Below, piece by piece: positions 23,001 through 34,662 of a DNA stretch of 64,000 nucleotides; within the stretch, counting starts at the first letter, position 1, and each line of letters opens with the position of its first letter. The stretch is taken from assembly GCA_035235625.1 (NCBI GenBank), contig CP141140.1:67162782-67226781 (forward strand), given 5' to 3'. The position numbers and the translations under genes are program-made. The notes under the pieces were generated by a model. The model was given only the letters and a program-made list of their open reading frames with translations. It was not told the DNA's origin and did no database searches. The stretch comes from Saururus chinensis. Its lineage: Eukaryota > Streptophyta > Magnoliopsida > Piperales > Saururaceae.

Positions 23001-26000
23001 TTCCGGGGCACCGTTATTCAGTCAAGGGCAGTCTCTTAGTGGAGGAGATCGATGAAGAGACAGAGGTGACAGATGGGTCTAACTCAGCAAACTATGATGA
23101 GACGTTGCCAGAGATTTCTGTTCATGCCTTCTCCGGGGCATTCACTCCACGCACAATGCGGGTACATGGTTATCTCAAGCGGCAGCAGGTGGCCATTTTG
23201 ATTGACAGTGGGTCTACTCACAACTTTATCAACGACAAGGTCGCCCAGCGACTAGGCTGCTTAGTATCTGACTCGACGCCCTTTGATGTATTGATCGGTG
23301 ATGGCAAGCACCTCCGGAGCTCCGGCATCTGTACCCATGCCGCTCTCTCCATTCAGGGCCACACATTCGTGACTGACCTCTTCTTGCTTCCGACGAAGGG
23401 GGTGGACGTGGTGTTAGGGGTACAGTGGCTCCAAGAGCTTGGGGACGTTCTCTGGAACTTTAAGGACCTGGTGATGGATTTCGCAATTCACGGGCAACGG
23501 GTGGGCCTCCAAGGCTCTTAGCCTGGCACTCTCCTGTCTGTGCAGTCGATGGGGTCCTTATTCCGGTTCACATCACAAGGGCTACTCCTCCAGCAGCGGG
23601 CATCGGTGGACATTGTGCAAGCTGCATTGCCGCAGGATCTTCTTGACCTCTTGGCAGAGTATGGTGCATTGTTCACTGCACCGTAGGGCCTTCCTCTGGT
23701 ACGGTCGCATGATCACTCTATCCCTATCCTTCCAGGTGCTTCTCCGGCCAATGTCCGTCCATATTGTTATCCTTACATTCAGAAGGCTGAAATAGAACGT
23801 CTGGTGGCAGACATGCTTCATTCTGGTATCATTTGGCCTAGCACGAGCTCCTTCTCTTCCCCGGTGTTGTTGGTCCATAAGAAAGATGGTACTTGGCGTT
23901 TCTGTGTTGATTACCGGGCGTTGAATGCTATCACAGTGAAGGACAAATATCCTATACCGGTGGTGGAGGAGCTTCTGGACGAGCTGTCCGGTGCTACTGT
24001 ATTCAGTAAACTTGACCTTCGTTCAGGTTATCATCAGATCCGGATGCAGCCCACCGATGTGCACAAGACCGCCTTCCGCACTCATGATGGTCATTTCGAG
24101 TTCCTGGTTATGCCGTTCGGCCTCACGAATGCCCCCTCTACATTTCAGAGCCTTATGAATGACCTCTTCTGGCCCTTCCTCCGTCGCTTCATTTTGGTGT
24201 TCTTCGATGATATCCTTGTCTATAGCAAGTCGTGGGGCGACCACTTGGAGCATCTCAGGTCTATCTTTGATATCCTGCAAGCTAATTCATTGTTTCTTAA
24301 AAGATCGAAGTGTTCATTTGGCAGCCCACAGGTGGAATACTTGGGTCATATTATCTCTCGTGACGGCGTTGCTACAGACCCCTCTAAGGTGACTGCCATG
24401 CTATCTTGGCCATCCCCCACTTGCGCCTGGGCGCTGTGAGGCTTCCTTGGCCTTACTGGCTATTATCGGCGCTTTATTCACCGCTATGGCGAGATTGCTC
24501 ACCCTCTTACTCAGCTGTTACAGAAAGGCGCCTTTCGTTGGTCTGACACTGTGCAGGTGGCCTTTGAGGAGTTGAAGCAAGCTATGGCGACCGCCCCTAT
24601 TTTGATTCTTCCTGATTTCAGCCGGCCATTTGTGGTTGAGACTGATGCTTCAGATGCTTGCCTGGGGGCGGTACTACTTCAGGAGGAGCGTCCCATTGCC
24701 TACTTCAGCAAGGCTTTGGCTGGTCGCTCCCTATCCCTCTCTGTCTACGAGAAAGAGATGCTGGCCATTGTTCTCATGGTCGACAAATGGCGCCCTGATT
24801 TGCTTGGCTGGCAGTTTCTCATTCGCACTGACCACCAACCGCTCAAGTATTTTCTCGAACAGCGGGTGTCCACTCCCGTGCAGCAGTGGTGGGTCAGCAA
24901 GCTCTTGGGCTATGACTATGAGGTTGTGTACAAGAAGGGATCTGACAACACCGTGGTCGACGTACTGTCTCGCCGCCCCACTCCAGGTTCGTGTTTGGCT
25001 ATTTTCTGTCCGGTTTGTCCATTCCTTGCTGAATTGAAACAGGCGTATCAAGATGATTCCCCGACCATCACATTGATTGCGGCCCTCCAGTCTGACCCGT
25101 CAATGCACCCTTGCTTTGCCTGGAAGGATGGCCTTCTCTTCTGGAAAGACCGTCTGTGGGTGCCTGAGGTTACCGACCTGCGACATCGTATCATAGCCCA
25201 CTTCCATGCCTCCCCCTTGGCGGGTCATGAAGGTGCCCTCCGCACCTATAAATGGGCCAGTCAGAGCTTCTTGTGGCATGGCGTACATCGAGTGGTGACT
25301 GCTTATGTGGCCGCTTATGATGTCTGTCAGCGTGCCAAGTCCGCCACCACCTCTCCTGCCGGGTTACTTCAGCCATTGCCCGTTCCAGATAAGGTTTGGG
25401 ACGACATTTCTATGGACTTTGTGGAGGCCTTGCCGTTGGTCCAAGGCAAGTCGGTGATCATGGTGGTGGTGGATCGGCTGTCCAAATACGCCCATTTTAG
25501 TGCTCTGGGTCATCCTTACACCACCAAGTCTGTGGTGGAACTATATGTTCGTGAGGTGGCCAAATTGCACGGTATGCCTCGCATTATCATTTCTGATCGC
25601 GACAGGATTTTTATCTCTCAGTTTTAGCAGGAGTTCTTCACTTTACAAGGCACTTCTTTGCACATGAGTACTGCCTATCACCCGCAGACGGATGGGCAAA
25701 CTGAGTACGTCAACCAATGTTTGGAATAGTACCTGCTCTGTTTTACTATGTCTCAGCCCCGTCGTTGGCTTCATCTCCTTCCGTGGGCCGAGTGGTCTTA
25801 TAATACTGCTTATCACACTCGAGCTAGATTTACTCCTTTTGAGGTACTATATGGGTGGCCGCCACCTACTGTGCTCTCTTATGTTCCCCATCGGTCCTTA
25901 GTGGCCGAGGTTGACTACATGCTCCAGAATCGGGATGAGGTTCTTTGCCAGCTTAAGGCGAACCTGTCTGAGGCTCAGAACAGAATGAAGCAGATTTATG

Positions 26001-26460
26001 ATAGCCATCACACAGAGCGCAAGTTTGCCGTGGGGGACTTGGTTTATGTCTCCGTTCTTCCTCAACACCATACCTCCTTGTTCCAGCCCGAGCACTTTAA
26101 GCTTGCCCCCCAGTTTCATGGCCCCTATGTTTCGAAGAGCGCGTTGGATCCGTTGCCTACCGCCTCACTCTACCACCGGGTTCGATGGTCCATCCTGTTT
26201 TTCATGTTTCCAGGCTACGCCGTTGCAGCAGTGACTCCTCTCTGGCCGTGGATGCTCCATCTCTTCGATTGATGGGTTCAGGGGCTTCTTCTGACCCCGT
26301 TCCTGCAGCGCTGCTTGATAAGCGCCGTGTCCGCCGCTCTGTTGTATTACCACAGAGGTTTTAGTTTCTTGGTAGGGCCAGCACTTGAGGATGCTACGTG
26401 GTTATCTGAGGATGAGTTTCTGCTCTGGTACCCTTCATGGTCGCCTTGAGGACAAGGTGT
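23001..26460 (+). pseudogene. pol (protease-RT-RNase H-integrase) of the gypsy element, broken
   Basis: All in one frame after the gag shift. Protease: VAILIDSGSTHNFIND (about 23192-23240) and VVLGVQWLQELG. Reverse transcriptase: [36 protein letters not shown] and a FFDD catalytic box (about 23890-24230). RNase H: VETDASDACLGAVLL and RTDHQPLKYFL. Integrase: H-H-C-C region (IAHFHASPLAGHEG...DVCQRAK, with the first Cys replaced by Tyr), then core ISMDFVEALP, IISDRDRIF and [14 protein letters not shown]. Stops interrupt it at about 23519, 23684, 24437, 25625 and 25727. The end of the frame, past 26272, needs a shift to reach the chromodomain-like tail. Confidence 0.9.
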
Positions 26461-26479
26461 GTGCGGAAGCGTGGTGGAG

Positions 26480-26800
26480 TGTTGTGCACGGGTGCACTTG
26501 GCTCGGCTCAGTGGTTTATTTCTATTATTTAGGCTAGTTTCCCTTATGTTAGCAGTTGACTATTATTTGTATCTTGTTATTGAATTGTAATAGGTACACT
26601 AGTGGACCACGGGTGATCCAGGCCCCACTAGTGGCACGACTCCCCATGTGGGGGGGCGCGACTCCCCATAAGGGGGTCGTCTCCCTCCTTGGACGGGTAT
26701 GATTATTGAATTCCAGTATTTTCTCCCCTTTCTTCCAACTTCTTTCCCTTTCTCTGCGTAGAACTCCTGTGTACCGATTGTGCCTACATCGGACATAACA
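26480..26800 (+). repeat. 3' LTR of the gypsy element
   Basis: Begins TGTTGTGCACGGG and ends ...CATCGGACATAACA. The purine-rich run 'gcggaagcgtggtggag' just before it (26463-26479) is the likely polypurine tract. Confidence 0.95.
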
Positions 26801-27015
26801 AAATACGAGAAAAGGGGTATTTTAGACAATTTGTACCATATGTGATATGTGTGTAGGTTTACATGTGCATTGAGCTATTTTATGTAATATGTAAAAATAA
26901 AAGACATTTTACGTAATATATTTTACCTTGGGTTATTTTGGCAAAATCCTTTTTAATTTTAGTTTATTTTAAAAAATAGACCTATTAATGTGGGAAAAAG
27001 AGAACATATAAAATG
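26801..27015. mobile_element. Right arm, outer part, of the inverted-repeat element
   Basis: After the gypsy target duplication the sequence continues to match the left arm read in reverse. Matching blocks are 'gtaggtttacatgtgcattg', 'ttatgtaatatgtaaaaataaaaga', 'tttaccttgggttatttt' and 'ctattaatgtgggaaaaag'. The outer end is about 27015; no clear terminal repeat or duplication can be read. Confidence 0.65.
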
Positions 27016-27026
27016 TGAAGTTAGTC

Positions 27027-27238
27027 ACCGAAATGAGGCAAGAGTTGCACGCCTATTTATGATAAGTTTTCAAGTCGCAATTAGTAGTTACTCAATCATT
27101 TTCAGGTAGTTCCTTTACATCAAACGGATGACAACCACATTTTAGCCTTTGACATGGTGTTGTGTAAGGAGCGCAATACTCATCACCAAACTGAGGCAAG
27201 TGGTATATGCCTATTTATGATGAGTTTTCAAATTGAAA
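27027..27238. repeat. Two diverged direct repeats about 155 bp apart
   Basis: Both copies contain 'tcacc(g/a)aa(a/c)tgaggcaag', 'gcctatttatgat(a/g)agttttcaa'. Non-coding. Confidence 0.6.
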
Positions 27239-27240
27239 AT

Positions 27241-27339
27241 GTTCCATCTGTCTCACACTAATAAGTTCAATTAAAATAAATTAATTTTAATCTATCTAAA
27301 AAATCTAAATTAGACTATTAATATGGGATGAAGGGTATA
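27241..27339. mobile_element. Short Stowaway-like MITE
   Basis: Begins 'gttccatctgtctcacacta' and ends 'attaatatgggatgaagggtata'. The ends are imperfect inverted repeats of the CTCCATCTGTCTCA type, and the interior is AT-rich and self-complementary. A longer Stowaway-like fragment ('tttatgatactcttttttaag') follows at about 27400-27470. Confidence 0.55.
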
Positions 27340-27633
27340 CTAGTAACTCAATTCTTATCTAGTAATTGAACGGTGAAACCTATATCTAAAAGAAGGAAAA
27401 AAAATTTATGATACTCTTTTTTAAGTGCCCAACTACTTAAATTTAGTAAAATAAAGTTATTATAGAATAAAGGGGTTCTTCCCAATAAGGACAAATAGCT
27501 TAATTAATTTACTAATAGGTCCAATACAATTATACTTTACATACTAATATAATTTTATTACCACCCGCTTGCGATGGATTACCTTGTGAAGCCAATTGTG
27601 ACCAATAAGTCAGCCTAATGACTTCCTATAACC

Positions 27634-28291
27634 ATGGAAGGTAGTATCGATACAGATGGCAGTATTGATGATCATGGATATGGGTACGTACCGATGATAC
27701 ACTTGGTACGAGCTGAAATAGGCATAAATCCTTTTATAAACATAAAAAAATACTATAACTAATAATATATCATTATAATACTTATTTTAGAGCATAATAA
27801 GATTGTATAATACCATATCAACCGATACCTGTATTCTAAAATTAGTTAATTTGGAATCATACACTATTATGCTCCGTATCATACAAATTATTACTCATTA
27901 TTTCCTATATTAAGTGCTCTAAAATTAATTCATTTTAAAAAATAAATAATATGCTTAATATGAGTCACACTTATATATTTAAATAAATGCATATTTGTAT
28001 AGCACTATATGTGAAAAAATAATTATGTAAATTGTATGGACTTACCCATATTAATCTCATATAACTTTAAAAATATTAATTTTAATATAATAAAAATTTA
28101 AACTTTCAAAGAAGTTGGTTTTGAATTGTGTTTTTTTTTAAGAAAAAAAAGTTAAATTTTTTTAAATAAAAATTTATTTTTTAAAATAAAAAAATATTTT
28201 TTATTAATGTATCAATATATATAGGCTTTTGGTGTGGGGGGCGTATCAACCCCTGTACTAGTATCGGTCTCCACCAATACGACCTTCCATA
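27634..28291. mobile_element. 658-bp Mutator-type MITE with perfect 9-bp target duplication
   Basis: Flanked by CCTATAACC at 27625-27633 and 28292-28300. The left end 'atggaaggtagtatcgatac' is an inverted repeat of the right end ('...caatacgaccttccata'). A 9-bp duplication is the mark of Mutator-like elements. No transposase is visible, so it is non-autonomous. A related copy in the opposite sense lies at 48258-48963. Confidence 0.8.
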
Positions 28292-28399
28292 CCTATAACC
28301 CCAGACCGATCATAAAATAATTCATTCTCTTTAAAAATATACAAAACAAAACTTTGTGCACCAATATCTACTATAAAAGGCCTAAAATATAATAAATAA

Positions 28400-28606
28400 A
28401 AAATTATAAGACTCAATCTCTCGCTAAGACTTAGTAATTATCTATATTTTACTATTATTGTAAACAAACAATAATAAATTTATTGCATTATATATAATAT
28501 AATTTTATTAGTAAATATGGATAACTACTAGATCTTAGCAGAAATTATCCTTAAAATAAATTTTTTTTGCTAAATAGAATTATTAATTTAAAATGGAGGG
28601 AGTAGT
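28400..28606. mobile_element. Inverted-repeat MITE followed by a Stowaway end
   Basis: 'ctcgctaagacttagtaatt' and 'atctatattttac' on the left pair with 'gtaaatatggataactac' and 'tagatcttagcagaaat' on the right (to about 28548). The next 55 bp ends 'attaatttaaaatggaggga', like the right end of the Stowaway family seen at 46817. Confidence 0.6.
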
Positions 28607-30752
28607 TATTTTACATTTTTCATTTGCTCACAAACTCAAGTAGGTTAATCCAGCAGGAAACTTAACATAAGTGGTGTAGCATGAATCTCTGCTCAAATGG
28701 TGCATAACCTAGAGTGGATGTCGCATTCAATTGTCTGCCTCCACCTGCACTCTGAACATACTCACACAAGAAATAGAAAGAAATTCTACAAACTGTAAAA
28801 AAAGGTATACCACATATATGCATGTAAATAACATGTTTATATGCATTAAAATTTAAATTTTGACATGTCCGGTTAAATTCATACAGGAGTTGATAATCAC
28901 ACAACTAATATATTTAATATTTTTTACTAAAACACAAAATTTACAACATTATTAGGGAAGTGACGCTTAAAAGGGTACTTTAAGTGGCTCTTTATATGTA
29001 GACTTTTAGTTGGGAAAATGACATTCCTACTCTATTTTTTTATACCAGAATCTCACTCTAACCTTTAATTAAATTGAAAAAGTTAGATCCCCCTATTATT
29101 ACGACGTGAGACCCACCTTTATCTCTTTAAGCAAAGTCTAGAGTAAGATTTTGATGTGGAAAACTACTTTAAGATTATCAGCGTTCTTTCAGTTTTGCAC
29201 AAATAATTCTCATTGAACATTGAGGGTAGAAAGGCTCATCTAAAGTCCCAGTTAATTAAATATTTTTTAAAAGAAAGTTGCTATGGGCCCTCTAGGGCAG
29301 ACAATCACAACTAAGGATGACACAATGGAGGATCCATTAAAAGAGTATCACTCATTCACAACTGAATATTATTCCCTATGTGACACTTATAAATTTACAA
29401 GAATTTTTACATATTAAAATAAAAATAAAAATTAAATTTCTTTTAGTTAGGTCACAACATCTTCATCTATATGTTGGTGAGCACATCAGTGAGTGACAAT
29501 TTTATTATCAGTAAGCAATGATATATATGTGAAAATGTTAGAAAATATGGGTATATTAAAAGGATATTAAACTCACATAAAATATCGGTGAATTTTGTGT
29601 ATACATCATTTAGTATGAGAGACGATTATGCCAATGAGGATATACTATTTGAAATAAATGGTTACATGTTAAATTTAATTATTTCTTCCTCATATAAATA
29701 CCTTTGACGCCCTATGACACTATTTTATTTAAAAACTATCTTTTAGTCAAGAAAGGAGACCTAGGGCAAGTAGAAAACAAGAGAACAAGAGAGAAAAGGC
29801 TTCCATGTATAAGAGAAATGTGAGTTTGCTAATCTTGAATTAATTTTACCTTTTAGTTTTAAAGAAACATATCTTATGAAGTATGAGTTACTATTAATGT
29901 TTGAATCAAGATCTTGAGTAGAAATATGTTATACGGGTTAGTGTTATGTTAGTGATGGCAGGACGATGGATTATGTCATGATTTATGTTATTATGTATTA
30001 TGTGGGTTCTAAATATTGTTAAAATTAAAGTTTTTTGCATATAGTGTTTAACTATTTTTAAAAAAGGAAGTAAATTAAGCACTAGAAAGAAAATTTTCAT
30101 TTTTTTGCGATGTGTTCATTGATACATCAATGAAAGTGCTGATGGTTAGAGAAAGATGAATAATTATTTGCATCAACATGCAGGGGAACATTGGTGTTAA
30201 ATTGGGCATTGACAACAAAACCGATGCGTTGGTGAAGACATCAACAAATATGATTTTTCTTAGTCTACTCATTATTGGCAGGGGATTGACATGTCAATGG
30301 TGGTGTCGATGACCCTATGCGTGTGAATAAGGGTAAATACATGTAACAACACAAAATTTTCTAGTTTTAAAAACATAAATTTTCAGCCCATAAGTGAGTT
30401 TTGGGCCGAGTAACTATTTTTCTTTAATTTGATTCATTTTGAGCTTAACTCTTTTGAAAGAACTTTTAGATATTTAATAAGACTATGAGAGACAAGTGCA
30501 TCGAGCTCAAAAATACATATATCAGAAGTTAAGATCGTAAGCTATGACTTTGAGAAGCAAGTTACAGGTGAGCCTTACTTTAAAATTTATTCTATAATAT
30601 ACACTTGTAGGGTTTTGTTTCATAGAACTCATATTTAAGAATACTCAAATTCAAGTTTAAGTTAGGGAGTTATAACCTTTTAAATTTTAAAATTATTTTT
30701 ATTTTTAAAAAATAATTTTATATTAACATGATGGTTCCCAGTTCGTTCTTTA
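28607..30752. other. Intergenic, no gene supported
   Basis: AT-rich. One weak inverted repeat, about 29020-29165 ('agaatctcactctaac' against 'tctagagtaagatttt'), may be an old MITE. The ORFs at 28662-28904, 29906-30100 and 30075-30272 match nothing that I know. Confidence 0.4.
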
Positions 30753-31936
30753 GGCTAGGCCCCTGCAATTGCTTGGGTGTTGAAATACACGGTCTTTAGA
30801 AATACATGTATGATAATTTTGGTTCCATTATTGAGTAGACAGCAGTGATCTGATCTCCAGCTGTTTTCACAACAAGCTGAGGTCCTAATCCAGACTGGCA
30901 TGCATCGCTTATACAGTTATTCTAAAAGCGCGATTTGATTGACGTCGGGTTATTTTAGGAGTAAGCAAGTAAGAGCAGACTTCGTCTCTCGCTTTTCTCT
31001 GTCTTTCCTCCCTCACATCACATGACATCTTGGCTCGGGGCGGCCGGTGGGCCTCCCTCTGTATTTTTTAAAAAGAAAATATACGTTTCTCCCTCCAAAT
31101 CTGAATGTGCTTTGACTAAATCAATAATAATCCTTCCTAAGTGTTTGACTAACTATCTTTTATTATTGGCTTTAACAATGTGCAGGCACTGCTCATGTCA
31201 AATGTGTTCCACGGGCCAAACCGCACAAAAAGGAAGGTTAGGACTTAGGAGAGAGTTAAACCACATAGTGCACTTATAAAAGTCATTGTGCTTGCAGGAG
31301 AATGATCTCCTAAGAGCACTTAAGTATATTAAGTGACAAAATATGGGTACAACAATAATGTGGTTAAGGGAAGACATATAAGAAAAAGAGGAAAAAATCA
31401 AATAATATGTGATTTTTTTAAAAAAAGTATAGAGAAATAAAAAAATAAAAAATTTGTAAAATGTAACCCAAAAGATTTTGTATCTTCTCCTTGAAAATAA
31501 TACATTGATAAATAATAGTTTCATTATCATAAATTTAGAGAAGCTTAGTGGCTAAACAATAGCATTAAAGTGCTCATTAGCTAATCAAATTCAAAAGATT
31601 ATGAAACTAGAAGAAAAAACTGTGAAAGGGTTGTGTGACAAAGTACATGTATAATACATGTTTTAAATGCAAAGTATGTACGTTAAACACAAAGTATGGA
31701 TATTAAATGAGAAAATTGGGAATAAAACATTTAGTGTATATTTATTAAAAAAAGAGAATAATATGGCATTTTTTACAAGAGGATAAAAATATATAAAGTA
31801 CGCATATAAAATACATATTATACCAATTTTTTGTCACTTAGCTTGCATGAGGGCGAACTAATGTGCCCACAAGGGTTCCTTACATTGGAAAATAAGTAAA
31901 AATGTACTAGTATTTTACCCATTATAGTATATAATA

Positions 31937-32137
31937 CTCCTTCCATCCTATATTAATAACATTATTTGAAAAAAAATATAATTTTTATTAAATAGTAAAA
32001 CTGACATATAAGAGAAAGAAAAATAAGTTTATAATACTCTTTTTAATATACTACATCACCTAAATTGAACAAAATAGAGTTATTAATATGGAAGAAACTA
32101 TTTTGTCAAATGTAGCTATTGATTAGGACGCAGAGAG
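31937..32137. mobile_element. Stowaway-type MITE in copy A
   Basis: Begins 'ctccttccatcctatatt' after TA and ends near 'gacgcagagagta'. It is the counterpart of the element at 46619-46817 in copy B, so the insertion predates the duplication. Confidence 0.7.
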
Positions 32138-34059
32138 TAGTACAAAATTCAAAATTAGAATTGGACAAATTGCAAGTAAATATAAGCAAAAAGGATTTGG
32201 TTTGTGGTATAAGAAAATTACTGACTTTTTGGTGTAGAGGCTTATTTGACAATCCACTCGAAGCATACAACAAACCACTTTGCCAAATTAGGGTGTACTT
32301 TGACAAACCCAATTTAAACTGAAAATTTTAGAGAATATTTAATTTCCTAAACACTTGCAGAATGCAGAAGAAGATAATAAAAATTATTGATTTTTTAACC
32401 ATTTTAGTGTGCATTTTTTGTGTTTTTTTTGTGGCATGTTTTCATGGGTTTCAATAGGCAAATCATATAGCCCCATTGAGTTACCACACTCCTCCAAGAC
32501 ATACCCCTTCCCTAACAGTTATCTAATTGGATGAATAGATGACATGACAATTAATCAAATTAAAAGGATGGCCACCCACCTAAATAGGGTAACCCTGCCT
32601 GCTATACCTAACCTAACTTGACACCCAAACAAACCCTACTAGGCCATTTTCAAGTGTAGCGGACTAGACATCACTAAAGCGCAACAATGCACCCAACACT
32701 ACAAAATCAGAACGTTCTAGTGGGGAACCTACAGCGAGGGTTAAAAAATATTCCCACTAAAACGTACTTATGGCAGGGGTTTATCGTGCCCCCCGCTGAA
32801 GTCACTTGTCGGAGTTTAATTAACGGGGGGCAGTTCATAAACCGCTGCAGGAGGCCGGGAGCCCGCTTTTGTATTTTTTTCGGACTCAAAAATTCACTGC
32901 GTGCTGTATCCTGTTCTGTTTGGAGTCTCGTAAACCCGCCGCTCAAAGCAAAATGTGGGGAATCCAGGAACTACCCGCCGTTAGAAGAAGGTACCCACAA
33001 TCTCAATCGCTGCTGAAAATGAGGAAACTGGCGCGGCGTGGGGAAATTGCAATCTCAATCCCGGTAAACTCTCCCACCATCTTCAAGGAAGATCTAATTT
33101 TGGTTCTCCCAATTGCACGCCATCATCAATTACGCTAGGCTAAGGGGCTGAAGACGCTGAAAGGTGGTCATTTCTATCTTATTCGCTCCCAACTACAGGT
33201 ATGTGAATAGTATACATTTTCTACTTCTTTTATTTCAGATCAATTTTTTTAGTAACAGGGCCATGAATCCTTCGATTTCTATCTCTCTATATTCCAGTTT
33301 TTTTTTTGTGGGAAATGAACACATTAAATGAAATGTGATGAAGTAAACAGAATGAAAAATTATACTTTTCTGTCAATGATGGTTTGTCCATTACGGGGTT
33401 ATGCCAGAAACTTTTGTTATTATATTTTTTTTTAATTAATCATTGGTTATTTGCCTATGCTTTAATATATCATTGGTTTTTTTTTTCGTAATGCAAAATG
33501 AGAAAGATTGAGAACCAATATTGACAGAATCAGTGCCGATAAAGTAATTTTCGAGGTGGCCTTCAAAACAAAGTTTGAATTGTTTTTTCTTTTCTATTAT
33601 AGATAGCATGCTTTCTCTGGTTTTTGGTTTGTTAGCTCAATAGATCATGTAGAGCAGGAATAAAAAATACATGTCCACATCCACATTTGCGTTTAAGGTT
33701 GTCCGAGAAATAGTTTTTTTGGAAGAGATCATCACCACAGAACCAAAAAGATCATTGAAGTCTCCAAAAACAACTGTTCAAAATTTGTACTTTGGCTTGA
33801 TGCTGCAGTTGTCTCTGTATGGAGTTGAACGAGAACCTCGAACATATCCAACAGCAGTGCCACACATTCTGCTTGCTTAGGAAAAGAATTGTGTCCTTTA
33901 AAAGTATATCTTGCACTTATTATGTGCTATTGAAGAACAATTGCAGGCCAGTGAGGATCATCATTTGGAAAATGGGTCACTACATGGGCAAGGTATCTTA
34001 AGTTCATCTCTGTTTCCTGGGATGAGTAGACAGAAATAGTGACACCCATTACTCAATAG

Positions 34060-34275
34060 TTGGATGGTGTTTTTGATGATTGGCAATTGGCTTCAGGATC
34101 CACGCCTACAAGCAACAACATGTCCAAAGTGGATGTCATCTCTACCAGTTTAAGAAGCCTGGATCAAGATGATATTGTGTTTAACATATTAAATATAACA
34201 GAATCATTTTCACGAGCAGACCACTTCAGTGAAGTCACATCCAGAAAGGAAAATTGTACAGAAGCATATATTAGT
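34060..34275 (+). pseudogene. Possible second captured coding fragment, unidentified
   Basis: An open stretch reading GVFDDWQLASGSTP...SLDQDDIVFNILNITESF, rich in Asp/Ser. It resembles the 'DDWQ' low-complexity segments of some plant proteins, but I cannot name a family. It lies inside the CACTA element just upstream of the LIP5-like exons. No intact gene. Confidence 0.3.
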
Positions 34276-34662
34276 CATGTTGGCCTAGTGATATTCTTGT
34301 TTGTTACTGATCATGTGCAACGAACATATCTTGCAATTGGCCTTAGAGGTTACTTATATTATGCCTATTTCAAAAATGTATTTAAAATTTTTGCTTCCCT
34401 GTTAGCTGTCTATGTTGTCTGACCTGTAATTGGTCTGCCAGCATTTATTTCAGTTGCACCATTTCTAATTAGTTGTGCTGCTCAATTTGCGTATGAAGTG
34501 GTAATTTGTAATCAGTTGTACATAGATGCTTTGAGGTGCTGTTCTTTTTCTTAATGCTACTCTTGACAAAATTATGAGAATACTGGATTATTGTAACTCT
34601 CCTTGTGGAGGGGTGCTTATGCTTGGCGAGCTTACATTTGTAGTGATTAATATTCTTTCTAG

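Larger units (their letters stand above)
21449..26800 (+). mobile_element. Ty3/gypsy (chromovirus-like) LTR retrotransposon, decayed
   Basis: A 5.35-kb element with LTRs at 21449-21771 and 26480-26800, flanked by GAATA (21444-21448) and AAATA (26801-26805). The order is gag, zinc knuckle, protease, reverse transcriptase, RNase H, integrase, so integrase follows RT as in Ty3/gypsy. The tail after integrase includes a chromodomain-like stretch (DATWLSEDEFLLWYPSW) about 100 bp before the 3' LTR. Short LTRs and one original gag-pol frame fit small chromoviruses such as the Reina clade, though the clade is inferred. The coding part has at least seven in-frame stops and one frameshift, so it cannot be autonomous. 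By eye the two LTRs differ at about 11 sites, all transitions, plus one 2-bp indel in a G run. Confidence 0.93.
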
